Positions 35,001-45,139 of a stretch of DNA of 64,000 bases are shown here, piece after piece. Each line of letters opens with the position of its first letter. Positions within the stretch are counted from its first letter, which is position 1. A program made the position numbers and the translations under genes. The notes beneath the pieces are model-generated. The model did no database searches and had not been told where the DNA came from. It saw nothing but the letters and a program-made list of their open reading frames with translations. The DNA comes from Chloranthus sessilifolius (Eukaryota; Streptophyta; Magnoliopsida; Chloranthales; Chloranthaceae), in NCBI GenBank assembly GCA_021018995.1, contig CM037590.1:64575597-64639596 (forward strand), given 5' to 3'.

Positions 35001-36305
35001 GATTATCACATCCCGTGGTTAAATACTAATACTTATCATCCCCGTAGTCCTCATGACCTATTCACTGGTTGTACATCCTTAATCCTCAAAACATCCTCGA
35101 AACCTCCGATTTATCGCCCACCTTTTCTCACTCGAGCAATCTGATTGAAGGACTAGTGACCTACCTAAAAACTCTTTCAAAAGCATAAGAAACACCCGAT
35201 TCTCATTCCCTTCCCCTGCCATTGGAGGAGACGTTAGAGCAAAAATAAATAAATATGTTAGGTTCAATCAAAACTCATTATTCTTAAGCCAGTAGGATGC
35301 TTTAAAAAAAATACATATATAAAAAAAATTGAGCAAGAGCATTACGATGGATGAACAAGTCAATGAACTCAGGTTAGTATAAGCAGGCCGTGAGGACATC
35401 TCTGATAACTATATTAGAAGTGTATAAGCAAGCTACGAGGGCACCCCTGATGTCCCCATACTACTAGATGTCGTCGTAAGGTGGCTAGAGGAGGATAAAC
35501 TCTTGCTAATCATAGAATGTGAGATTTTGATGGTGCCAAAACATGATGAAAAGCTCAATCATGGCATCCCACACCCCCCAGAGAAAAAGATTGTTACTTA
35601 CCCCTTTGGAAGGTGTTAGATACAAACTATTCCTCATATCACTGAGCCTTACCTCCCTCTTCTAATTTTATTTTGGACGATAAATCAGAGACTTCACAGG
35701 ATATTCCTAGGAATGAAACTGAAAACTGCTGAATGACGACTGATGCAATCACCCACTATACTTACCATACTTCTCCCTAATAACCACGGGATAGGATGAC
35801 CAATACCCTAAGATAGACCCCTATATGCTACTAACCTAATTAAAGAAACCCCCCCGGTTCAGAGACAGTACCGATCGATCTTTTCTTCAAAAACTAACTC
35901 ACCAAATGCCCATGACTGCTTATAGACCCAAAGTGCTCATTTAAAGCTCAGAAAAGCTCCATTACATCTACATGTTGGGGCATTTTTTTTAGATCAGAAG
36001 GAAAACACATCAGAAGTGCCGACTTGTCCACAAAGAAGGCGAGGAATGATGAAGTTACCATCCGGAGAGTACTATCGAAGATACTATACTGCAATTTCTA
36101 CCACGCTCCTACGCTGGGGCATTTTCATTTTATTGTTATTATTTCAGTTATTTGCTTTCCCTATTGTATTACTTTTATTTCAAAAAAAAGAAAAAAAAAA
36201 AAAGAGAAGAAAAAAGAAAAAAAAAGAAAAAAAAGGCCTGTATTCATCGTTTACTATCAGACCTCGGTCTGAGATACTCACCCCCTCTTGACAACTAGCA
36301 AGGGG
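35001..36305 (+). other. Post-pol untranslated region of Tat element A
   Basis: No coding frame is supported. The region matches the minus strand of 2517-3860 in element C and contains a long A/G-rich tract (36182-36235), a block GACCTCGGTCTGAGATA (about 36260-36276) and the closing G-run CTAGCAAGGGGG. The G-run is a good candidate polypurine tract, but no LTR is recognised right after it in either copy. Confidence 0.65.
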
Positions 36306-36838
36306 GCGAAGCCTATACTAGTACATCCGATAGTTCCTACGTGCTCTGAACTAAGGTTTAAAATCTCTTTACTAGTACTGGTACCATTTAGGGCCAAGCA
36401 ATTCAATATGTTCCCTACAATTATCATGTCCACAAACTTGTCTTTTTCCCACTGGTTTCAGTTTCTGGCATGCAGTTCCTATGCTCGGTAAAACTAGGTG
36501 ATAACAATATCTTGGCTTAGGTCACAATACTGAATTTATGGTTTCAGACTCAGCAGTATATTTCATGTCCGCCACCAGATTTGCGGGATTCTTCCGGCTA
36601 TTAGAATATTGACCACCACTAGTATAAATCAGCCTGCCAATTAAAGGCACCCAACTAATCTCAAATTTATTTATTTTCCAACCTCACGATTAAAAAATAC
36701 TTGCACACACAATTAGTGCGCCAATTAAACCTAAATTCTCTCAGCACGCCAATGAAAAATGCCATGTTATTATTTTATTGGAACACATCCTCAAACCTGT
36801 TAGTAAAAAGTTTGATGATATTTGCATCATGGCAGTTT
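36306..36838. other. Unassigned sequence between A and the CACTA element
   Basis: No coding frame, RNA gene or clear repeat is recognised. Words such as GTGCGCCAATTAAACC near 36714 loosely recall the GCGCAATT words in the LTRs of A and B, so a decayed LTR piece is possible but not demonstrated. Confidence 0.35.
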
Positions 36839-36957
36839 GACTACATATAATTTGCACCTTAGCGGCTTCATGTTCTTAACAGATTCATATTTTACAGTAA
36901 AGGAGGAAGCCTTCATCTCACTAAAGGAGGCAACTTCATGTTCTTGATAGATTCATG

Positions 36958-38552
36958 ATGGATAAGAGTTGGATGAAAAATCTTAGGTATATCACTACAT
37001 AGTTTAAAATGTTGATTAGTAAAGAAAATCATATTTTATATGGATGATGTAGGAATACTAAAAAGTACAATGAAGGCGTGAAAGAATTCATTAACGTAGC
37101 CATATCCCATGGATAATTTGTTAATGGAAGATTAAATTGCCCATGCATCAAATGCAACAATATAGAGTTTCACGATAAGGAGATAATATATGATCATTTG
37201 ATATGTAATGGCATAGTTCAGAACTACACCAAGTGGTATTATCATGGAGAGGAAATATGTCAAGAAAGTCTTTTATGAGAAGAACATCATGATAGTGGAG
37301 TCGATGAGCATGATACAGGTGATGACACAAGTCAAATGTTGCATGATGCATTTGGCGTTCATATACCAGAATGGTTTGACAAATGAAACTGAGGATCTAC
37401 CTAATCCTAGTGCCTCTAAATTCTATAAAATGATACACAATGCCGAGCAAGATCTCTATCTGGGATGTAAATCACACACAAGTTTATCTTTCCTTGTTAG
37501 GTTATGGCATATCAAATGCCTCGGAGGATGGAGCAATAAGTCATTTACAATGTTGCTTGATTTATTAAGAGAAGTACTCCCTGAGGGTTCAAGTTTACCT
37601 AAAATTTTTTCACAAGGCAAGAAGATTATTTCAGACTTGAGGCTGACTTATAATAAAATTGATGCTTGCTCGAATGATTGTATGTTGTATTGGAAAGAGT
37701 CTATCGATAAGCAATTGTGCAATCTTTGTGGCACTTCACGATGGAAATCTCTAGACGATCATTCAGAAGACAGTAAGAGGAAGAGTCTGGCAAAGATATT
37801 GCGTTACTTCCCTTTAAAACCAAGATTACAAAGGTTATACATGTCATCAAAAACTACGTCCGACATGAGATGACATGTTGAGGGTCGCACTAAAGATGAG
37901 ATGTTACGACATCCCACAGATTCTCTAGCTTGGAAACATTTTGATCTCATCAACCCAGCATTCACAGCAGACTCTCAAAATGTTAGACTTGGATTAGTGA
38001 GTGACGACTTCAACCCTTTCAAGACAATGAGTATAACACACATAGCACGTGGCCTGTGATACTCATTCCATACAATTTGCCGCCATGGTTGTGCTTGAAG
38101 CAACCAAACATGATCCTATCGATGTTTATACCAGGTCCATCTGGACTTGGAAATGACATTGATGTATACTTGAGGCCGTTGATAGAGGAGTTAAAAGAAT
38201 TATGGGAATTTGGGGTGGAGACGTATGATGCTTCAAGGAGAGAAGTATTTCATTTGCATGCGGGCTTGTTATGGACCATTAGTGATTTCTCAGGGTATGC
38301 TATTTTGTCAGGCTAGAGCACGAAAGGAAAGCTGGCATGTCCTTCATGCAATAAGGGCACGTGTAGCTAATACTTGCAGAATAGTAGGAAGCAATATTAC
38401 CTTGGAAATTATCTATTTTTACCTTCAAATCATAGATTCGAAAACAAAAACAATTTTTTGACGGTACTGTAGAGGATAGACCGGCTCCAATTTTAATGTC
38501 TAGCTCGAGCATATTGATTGAACTGGAGAATGTCATACATACTTTTGGGAAG
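36958..38552 (+). pseudogene. TNP2-type CACTA transposase remnant
   Basis: The start MDKSWMKNLRY with INVAISHG, LNCPCIKCNN, YDHLICNGI and YTKWYYHGEE is the transposase-associated N-terminal domain. The core follows at 37330-38050 (LWHIKCLGGWSNKSF, MLLDLLREVLPEG, CMLYWKESIDKQLCNLCG, YFPLKPRLQRLYMSSKT) and at 38056-38316 (ILIPYNLPPWLCLKQPNMI, IDVYLRPLIEELKELW). The last recognisable part is FDGTVEDRPAPILMSSSS to TFGK at 38457-38552. The protein stops being TNP2 there, well before the usual end. Stops include TGA at about 37871, where Trp is expected, and frameshifts lie near 37240, 38050 and 38340. Confidence 0.9.
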
Positions 38553-38645
38553 CGTCATGTCTGGCTCGGAACATTTAATACCACGGAAGAAGCAACTAGA
38601 GCTTACGATACTCTAGTTGTGTTTGATTTGCACACAGCCCGCTGA
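38553..38645 (+). pseudogene. AP2/ERF domain fragment fused in frame to TNP2
   Basis: Directly after TFGK of TNP2, with no frame change, the codons read RH then VWLGTFNTTEEATRAYD then TLVVFD, ending in TGA at 38643. V-W-L-G-T-F-x-T-x-E-E-A-x-R-A-Y-D is the highly characteristic second half of a plant AP2/ERF DNA-binding domain. Only about 22 residues are present; the N-terminal beta strands and the final RG...NF part are missing. It is most simply a host exon fragment captured by the transposon. Whether the fused frame was ever expressed is unknown. Confidence 0.75.
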
Positions 38646-38910
38646 ATATGGAGAACAAGGGATATGGTTTTCAGCTATTTTAGACAGCTTGATTTATGGT
38701 TTTTGAAAATATAGGTATAGTTTCATTGGTCTTTGTTGTCATGTCAATTTATTTCTGTTTTGGGTATTTGGATTTGGGTTCATAGTTCCTTATGTGAATG
38801 GTTTTGTGATCAAACTCATAGATCCTGTTGTTGAATTCTTCTTTGTTTTTTGCTTCTTAAGATGATTTATTGTGTGTTGGTGGAATCAGTTTTTAGTTTT
38901 CTTATTCTTT
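38646..38910 (+). other. T-rich intron-like segment in the CACTA element
   Basis: This T-rich stretch starts AAATATAGGTATAGTTTC near 38705 and ends before GTGACGGCATGG near 38912. It is flanked by two copies of a 20-bp word, GTTTGATTTGCACA followed by an A or C and AGCCC (38621-38641 and 38972-38992). It resembles a host intron captured with its exons. Confidence 0.4.
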
Positions 38911-39170
38911 GTGACGGCATGGAAGACCTGTTTGAATGTATGAATGACCACATTTTTGGTAAGGGGGCAAAGTTTGATTTGCACAAAGCCCTAGTCAAAT
39001 AGTTAATCGACTTGTGTTTTCATCCAAAACATGATTGGTTTGATTTCTTGAGAGAGACCAGAAAATGGTTTTGGCATGTCCATGCAGACCTAAGAGAGCC
39101 GCAAAGGATTAGAAAAATAGAAGCTGAATTAGAAAAATAGAAGTTGAAGATTTTGTCTATGCAGCTTATT
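38911..39170 (+). pseudogene. Second captured coding fragment, unidentified
   Basis: The frame reads DGMEDLFECMNDHIFGKGAK, FDLHKALVK, a stop, then LIDLCFHPKHDWFDFLRETR and KWFWHVHADLREPQRIRKI. It is Trp-, His- and acid-rich and looks like real protein sequence with two stops. I do not recognise the family. It lies between the AP2 fragment and the subterminal repeats, so it could be another captured host fragment or a remnant of a second CACTA gene. Confidence 0.45.
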
Positions 39171-39184
39171 GTAGGCTCTGATTT

Positions 39185-39421
39185 GAACATGGTAGCGGTA
39201 GTTTTTAAATTGCCACTACTATTGACAACTTAGCGGCAGTTTTTAGGAAAAACTACCGCTAATACCCTCAACGACAGTTTTTAAAACTGTCGCTAAAACA
39301 AAGTAGCGACAGCACTAATAGCGGCAGTTTTTACAACTGCCGCTGAGGGTATTAGCGGCAGTTTTTTAATTAATAGCAACAGTTTTTGGCTGCCGCTAAT
39401 AGTCTTATTTTTTATATTGGG
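39185..39421 (+). repeat. Subterminal repeats of the CACTA element
   Basis: At least eight copies of TAGCGGCAGTTTTT or its complement AAAACTGCCGCTAA lie head-to-tail and head-to-head, able to pair with each other. Such arrays near the ends of CACTA elements bind the element-encoded regulatory protein. Confidence 0.85.
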
Positions 39422-40389
39422 TGCACGATTTTTATCGAAGATTGAGAAAAAAAAAAGAGGCAATCTCAATCGATTCGAAGCAGGAAGCCATTTAAAAATG
39501 TGAAATCAAGTTGAGAAGGAAGAATTCGGGGTTCTAAATTTCATACTATTAGAAAGGGCATTTCTGTCATGGTTCAAAATTTCAAAAATTATAGGCCGAA
39601 CGAAATGTATCGATTTCGGTCCCCACCGGGAAAATTTGAACCAAAATTTTGGCTAAGATATATATGAAAGGGAAAATTTCGGCTGAAATTTTGGTTCAAA
39701 TTTTTTATTTCGGTCGTGCTTGAAAACGAAACCTATTTTGATCATTGATTTCTATCCCCTCATAATAGGGAAAGAAGAAGACTTTCTACGAAAGAAAAGA
39801 AAGCCAGATAAAAAGAAAAAGAAGTTAATAAAATATATGATAAAACCCATGATCTGATTTTCACTTTATTATGAAGAATCAAGTCCCACACAAGTGATCT
39901 TGAGATCATGGCACACCTATAATTAAAAACTTGACTTTAAGGCTAGAAACGATCTCCATCGTTGGGTTTAAACTAATCAATGATTTTTAGTGTAGGTGCC
40001 CAACAAGGTTGGATGGGTGCGTTTAAAGCTACCCTTAAATAATTTTTTTTGAACAATAAAGGATGAACCTTGCACCCGAGTCCATGAATTGGCATAGCTC
40101 TAAAATCCCACTGATTAAACAATCTCAACCCTATGATGGCCCTGAGCACCAATGTTCATGGTCAAGCACAACCGCCTAATAGTAACTTCTACAAAAGCTA
40201 CTGTGGTGATTATTCATACAAAGGTTACCTTCATAAGACAATATTTATCTACAAATGATCAATAGATGAGCCTGCTGTAGCAGGTTGACTCCCGATAACC
40301 CTGTATTTCTTTCTCAAGAGATGTGAAAATTCTAATTCAACAATATAAAAAATAGGAAGAAAATCTTAACATATTGGATACGGGTTATT
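39422..40389. other. Unassigned spacer with a hairpin
   Basis: No gene is seen. An inverted repeat lies at about 39625-39712 (AAAATTTGAACCAAAATTTTGG opposite its complement), flanked by TTTCGGTC on both sides. It may be a small foldback element or a MITE remnant. Confidence 0.4.
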
Positions 40390-40759
40390 GATGGTGTTAG
40401 TTATTTTGTCATAATCCTGATCAAACTTAGAAATGCTTCCAAGAAGTGTTAAAATGCTAAGTACATTTAGTGGTCACGGACATCCGTGACTGATTCACGG
40501 ACATTCATGACCCGATGGTATAAAGGGAAGTTAGGGACTCGCGATTTTTGAAAATTTGAAAATTTCTTCATTCTAAACATTATTTTCAGAATTCCATGTT
40601 TCCCCACTCCTTGAGATAATTTATTATAATTCAAAATTGATATAAATCTCAAGGAAAACTTTACCTCTGTGATATGAGGTTGAGTGTCTTTGTTTCAAGT
40701 TTGTGTTGACTCGTGCAAATCGAGTGAATCATCGTGAGAGACGACGATTGAAGGTGATG

Positions 40760-42447
40760 TGTCACGGGATAACTTTTTTTGACGCCCGTGCGGCGCCTCG
40801 CTGTCGCTACAACAAGACCAGCCTAACTCAGATACCAGTTATTATGAGGCACAACCTAACACTGGCTACACTCGTGCAACATCTCACTGTCACGTACAGC
40901 GAGACCAACTTATCTAACTATCACTCTAATACCACCCGCCTAGAGGACGAGAACTCCCGTTCATGGTTGCCTTCACCCGAGGCAAACCATCTAAATGCAT
41001 TGTGTCTACTCGTGACACACATGCCAGCACCTCAGTGCCACTTGTCCTGCCTAGCTTCACCCTGTGCAATGCATTAGTTCCTCGCTTGTGACAGTGGCAT
41101 GCATCTCTTCATGCCATCTAAGCCAACTATCGTGTGTGGCCCACATGACCAGCACACTTGGAGTAGCATGCAACTCTTCATGCTATCCAAACCAAGCATC
41201 GTGTGTGGCCTACGTGATCAGCACATGTCCACTTCGGGCCCTCAGCTAACGTGCACCACCGTGTCCCACATAGCTCTTGAGTGCCCAGGAGAGGTTACCA
41301 ACCCATGTACACCGTGACGCGTAGCTCGGGTCATATGGTAACCTCGCCTAGGGTGACACATGGCATCGTTGCGGCGACGTTCTAGGCCCACCCTAACCTA
41401 GAAGACCTATCCGCTTGTCCCGCATCGTAGGGCTCTATGTGTGGGAGAATAACTCCACAACTCCCTTCTCTCAAGTATGGTCTAAACACCAACTTGAGCT
41501 ATCTAGCAGAAGAACCTCAAACCCCTTGGTTTGACATACCACCATGACACACAGCTCTCTGCCCGTGGCACGCACCTTCAAAGGTAGGTGGTTTAATATT
41601 AATTATGGCACACAAACCTCTATCCGTGGCACACAGTGCCATCCTCTAATCTCACATGCCTTGTGAGGTCACGCATCAGCGTCACATGAGATCGTGTCAC
41701 GTCCGCGTCGCGAGGCCCTCATGGCCTCATGCCCACAAAGCACTGTGTCGCATCTGTGTCGCACCATGTCGCGAGGCCCTTACGGCCTCATGTCGCGTGC
41801 CCTCGTGGTAGCACATGGCATACCCTCATGGCACCGTATCACGTCCGAGTCGTGACTGTGTCTCGTGCCCACTCGGTACTATGTCGGGTCCGTCATTGCA
41901 CCCAGATGCTGCGTGCCCTCTTGGCACCGCATCACTTACTGTACAAGCTAGATGTTGTGTGCCCTCTTGGCACCACATCGCGTATCATCATGGCACATCC
42001 TCACGTGCCTTATGGCACTAGGATGTAGCGTGTCCTCTTGACACCACATCGCATGCCGCCTTGGCACCGCATCACGTGCCTCATGGCACCAAGACATATG
42101 GCACCAAGACATCGCGTGCCCTCTTGGCACCACGTCACGTGCCCTCTTGGCACCACATCGCGTGCTCCTACGCGGAGCACCGCATTACATGCCTGATGGC
42201 ATCAGGACGTCGCGTGCCCTCTTGGCACCACGTCATGTGTCCCTACATGAAGCACCGCATTTCATGCCCCACGTGCGTCTAGTTGTTGTCACATCGTGTA
42301 TAAGAGACACATGCACACGTTGCAGGGCCACGTGCCTCAGCGCCCACACGCTACACAGCTAACTAAAAGGTCCGCCCACCTTCTTGCTAGCCAAATGCTC
42401 AGCTCCACGTCGCCATGCCTTCATGCTGGCACCCAAATTAATGAGGC
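40760..42447 (-). repeat. 3' LTR of element E (inner end missing)
   Basis: This direct repeat of 45140-46969 starts TGTCACGGGATAAC on the plus strand. It stops near CACCCAAATTAA without the inverted GTTACCCCGTGGCA end, so about 34 bp of its U3 edge are gone. It has two 70-bp tandem units (41095-41230) where the other LTR has three. Confidence 0.85.
41690..42260. repeat. Degenerate tandem array in LTR E (left copy)
   Basis: Units of about 25-33 bp with the core GCATCGCGTGCC followed by CTCTTGGCACC repeat roughly fifteen times with drift. CACGTG occurs in several units. The matching array in the other LTR is at 46200-46730. Confidence 0.8.
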
Positions 42448-45125
42448 CGTCATATCCTCCCCGACTCAATAAGGTCAACATCCTAGTTGACGTAATATCT
42501 CATGGGAATGATCATGCCACATCCATCAATCTGGCTATGTCAATGTCCACACTGACATCAAGACCTATAGCAGTTCCTCGACCTCAGTCTTCACTTCATG
42601 CAAGGTCTCCACCAATGTATAGCCCTGAGGTTTGGTACCTCCTCGCTATCTCATCTTGGTCTCATCCGTGCCTACGAACTAGACACGCATTCATCCTTTG
42701 TGTGGCTCTGCACTAACGCAATTCATCACTATATCGCTTCGTGTGGTTCCACACCAACACAATATATCACTATGCATGCCCCAAGTATTAGTGATTATAG
42801 CTCGCTCTAGTACCTTGACACTATGTGTCTTCACCCAAGAGTTCGCCTAGCAAGTTTTACCTTTGAAGCATCTTAGTACATCAGTCATGCCTTCAAGACC
42901 ATATTTCTCAAGCTTGCCTTTGACTCAACTTAGCCACAAGGCCCTCTCACCTTGCCTGCTAGTTGATCGATGTGCATCTCTATGCACTAGGGGTGTGACT
43001 CCATCACATTCTCCCCCACTCAATGCGTTGACGTCCTCGTCAACATCCAAACTCCTACGTCAGTTCCCTGACATAAGTTTAGTCTTCACCCAAGCACAAC
43101 TCTCATCTGAATCACAGTTACTCCACTTCGCTGCTTTCATCCAAAATTCTGTGCTAGTACCTCGACCATTTTCTGTGTCTTCACCCCACATAGTGTTGTA
43201 AATAACTTGGTCCAGTCTATATTTCACCCAAGTATCCTATAATACAAGTTCCTCATACAACCAGAAGCAACCCGATTCTTAACATCTTTCGCGTTATTAC
43301 TTGAATCGACTGCTGAAACCCAACAAATTGCGATTTTGATGCCCATCGCATTGGCTCCAAGTTCACAACTCTTTGCGCATCGCATCACTCTAAGTTCTCA
43401 ACAGTCCCTCTTCACCCAAGAGTCTAACTTTCATCTGCACTGCCATCTAGCAGCTCAACACTTCTGTGTCTTCGCCTAAGAGTTTGACCTACGTTTGATT
43501 TGTAAAACTCCAGTGCCTAGACGTATGTTTTCAACCACGAGTCTGCCACCTAAGCTGCCTCAGCTTGTAGCAATTTTGTAGCTCTAGTACCTCGACACCA
43601 CATGCCTTCACCCAAGAGACTGCCGATGAATGACCATGCCCAACCCAACAAAGCACTATGCTTCACAATACTGAAATTCGTAACACTACTTGTATCTTTC
43701 GATTGTAGCAACTGACGGAACCCAACTTTCTCGGACCTTTGGACTTGATCATCATCACAAGCCCTTAACTGTCCTGCAATGCTCTAGTACCTCAACACCT
43801 CTATATTTTCACCCAAGAGTCTGCCATGAGCACCTTGCTCAATCAACGAAGCTCTATGCTTCTCACACTATAGTACCTCGACCTCTGTCTTCACCCAATA
43901 GCGTGATTCGAGTCACCTCTTGCATCCCGACTTACGATCCTTCTCGTAGACCAAAGATTTCAACGATCTCTTGGGACTCACTTCCTCTGAAGATTCCCAT
44001 ATGGCTCTCGTATTTGCTTCCTTTGAAGTTGTACTGGATCATCTGGGACTCGCTTCCTCAGAAGGTACCCATCTGATTCTCGCATCGACTTCCTCTGAAG
44101 CCATGCTGGATCTGTCGTCCAGCCATCCGTTTCTCACGGACCTATGCCTTGTCGTCACACAATAAAGCAACGAGCTTCGAACCACATCTCTGGTTCATCA
44201 TAGCTCAGTCTAGTTCTCACAGCATCTCGCTTAACTGTATCCACGATCCTGGCCCATCGCAACATATTGATCCTTACATTGCCGCATACCAGCAGTCTAG
44301 ACCCTCATGTCATATACCAGTGACCGATTCCAAAATCTCAACTTCCTCATGAAGTGAGAACGAAGCATTCCTCTTGCTTCATGATATCCATGGCACCGGT
44401 GCTCCAAGCACTAATATGACTCAATGTCTCATGTTGAAAGTCACTAGCGTTCATCCGCCTCGGACCGACCCGCTACTTAAACGTGTGGCACTCATGGCCA
44501 TCAAGTCATGAAGTGAGAAATGGAGCATCCTAGTTGCTCTTCGCCATTCATGGTAATGATGCTCTCAGCACCAATGTGACCCAACATTACATGTCGAAAG
44601 TCACTAGCGTCCATCCATCTCAGATCGCCCCGCTAACCCCATGTGTGACCTTCATAGCCAACAAGTCGTGAGTGAGAATGGAGCACCCTACTTGCTCCAT
44701 GCCAACATGGAAATGGTGCTCTCAGCACCTGTGTAACTCAATGTCTCATGTTGAATGCCACTAGCATTCATCCTCCTCAAACTGACCCGCTACCGCATTG
44801 ACCTTTCTGTGGTACTAGATAGCTCGGGGATGTCACATGCCCTGCCAGCACCCCATCGCGTGCCCCAAGCACCAAGTTACCACCGCCTCAACGCGGAGGA
44901 CAAGCGGCTCGAGTGGCACTATGGATGGCCCGAGTAGCCACGTTGCGTACCTCCATCATATCCTCCTCCACTCAAAATCATTAACGTCCTCGTTAACGCG
45001 AAGACACTTTTGAACCTTGAATGTGTCCTCACTCGATGCTACAGTCCCTAAACTCTTTTTGCCACAAAATTATAGCGTACCTCATCACTCTGGCTCGCCA
45101 ATGTAGTCCCAATCGAAATGATCTA
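42448..45125 (-). other. Non-coding interior of element E
   Basis: No gag or pol is seen. The interior contains seven to eight degenerate copies of a word like CTTCACCCAAGAGTCTGCC between 42830 and 43910, often preceded by TAGTACCTCGACACC. Three tandem units of about 160 bp lie at 44348-44820. A repeated phrase CCACTCAA followed by GACGTCCTCGT occurs near 42455, 43012 and 44970. Confidence 0.7.
44348..44820. repeat. Three 160-bp tandem repeats inside E
   Basis: Each unit contains GTGAGAA, GGAGCA or GAAGCA, GCACCAATGTGAC, a variant of CATGTTGAAAGTCACTAGCG, and GACCCGCTA. The units start near 44348, 44506 and 44666 and are visibly diverged. Confidence 0.85.
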
Positions 45126-45137
45126 GCTCTGATACCA
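45126..45137 (-). other. Primer-binding site of element E
   Basis: The minus strand reads TGGTATCAGAGC two bases after the LTR end TGTGACA, complementary to initiator methionine tRNA. It fixes the orientation. Confidence 0.92.
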
Positions 45138-45139
45138 AA

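Larger units (their letters stand above)
23791..36305 (+). mobile_element. Tat-lineage Ty3/gypsy element A (3' LTR not found)
   Basis: Order is 5' LTR (23791-26206), primer site, gag, protease, G-patch, RT, gypsy RNase H, a second RNase H, integrase and a post-pol untranslated region ending in CTAGCAAGGGGG near 36305. The second RNase H and the TGGCGA-type primer site mark the Tat lineage. The pol frame from 31357 to 33699 is one frame broken by point stops. No copy of the 5' LTR is found downstream of 36305, so the element is truncated or its 3' LTR has been displaced. Element B (58255 onward) is its close relative. Confidence 0.88.
36839..39421 (+). mobile_element. CACTA (En/Spm) transposon remnant with captured AP2 fragment
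   Basis: The element contains a broken TNP2-type transposase (36958-38552), an AP2/ERF fragment, an unidentified second coding fragment and a subterminal block of TAGCGGCAGTTTTT repeats at 39190-39400. The candidate left end is GACTACATATAATTTG, followed by TTAGCGGC (36839-36870). The right end reads TTATATTGGGTG, complementary in outline (C-A-C-C-C-A-A-T-A-T-A-A) with TTAGCGGC at similar distance. The ends have decayed from CACTA and no 3-bp target duplication is clear. At 2.6 kb it is much shorter than autonomous elements. Confidence 0.75.

Noticed and set aside
36016..36291. Conserved small ORF in the post-pol region of A and C
   Set aside because: Similar translations occur in both copies (HWGIF or RWGIF, FQLFAF, K-rich), but the DNA itself is conserved and the K-rich part is a purine run. 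Start and stop positions do not match.
36614..36640. Left end of the CACTA element at CACTAGTATAAATC
   Set aside because: It begins CACTA, but lacks the TTAGCGGC subterminal word at the expected distance. The site at 36839 fits the right end better.
41729..42362. Overlapping frames on both strands in LTR E
   Set aside because: They come from the degenerate GCATCGCGTGCC tandem units, which keep several frames open by composition.
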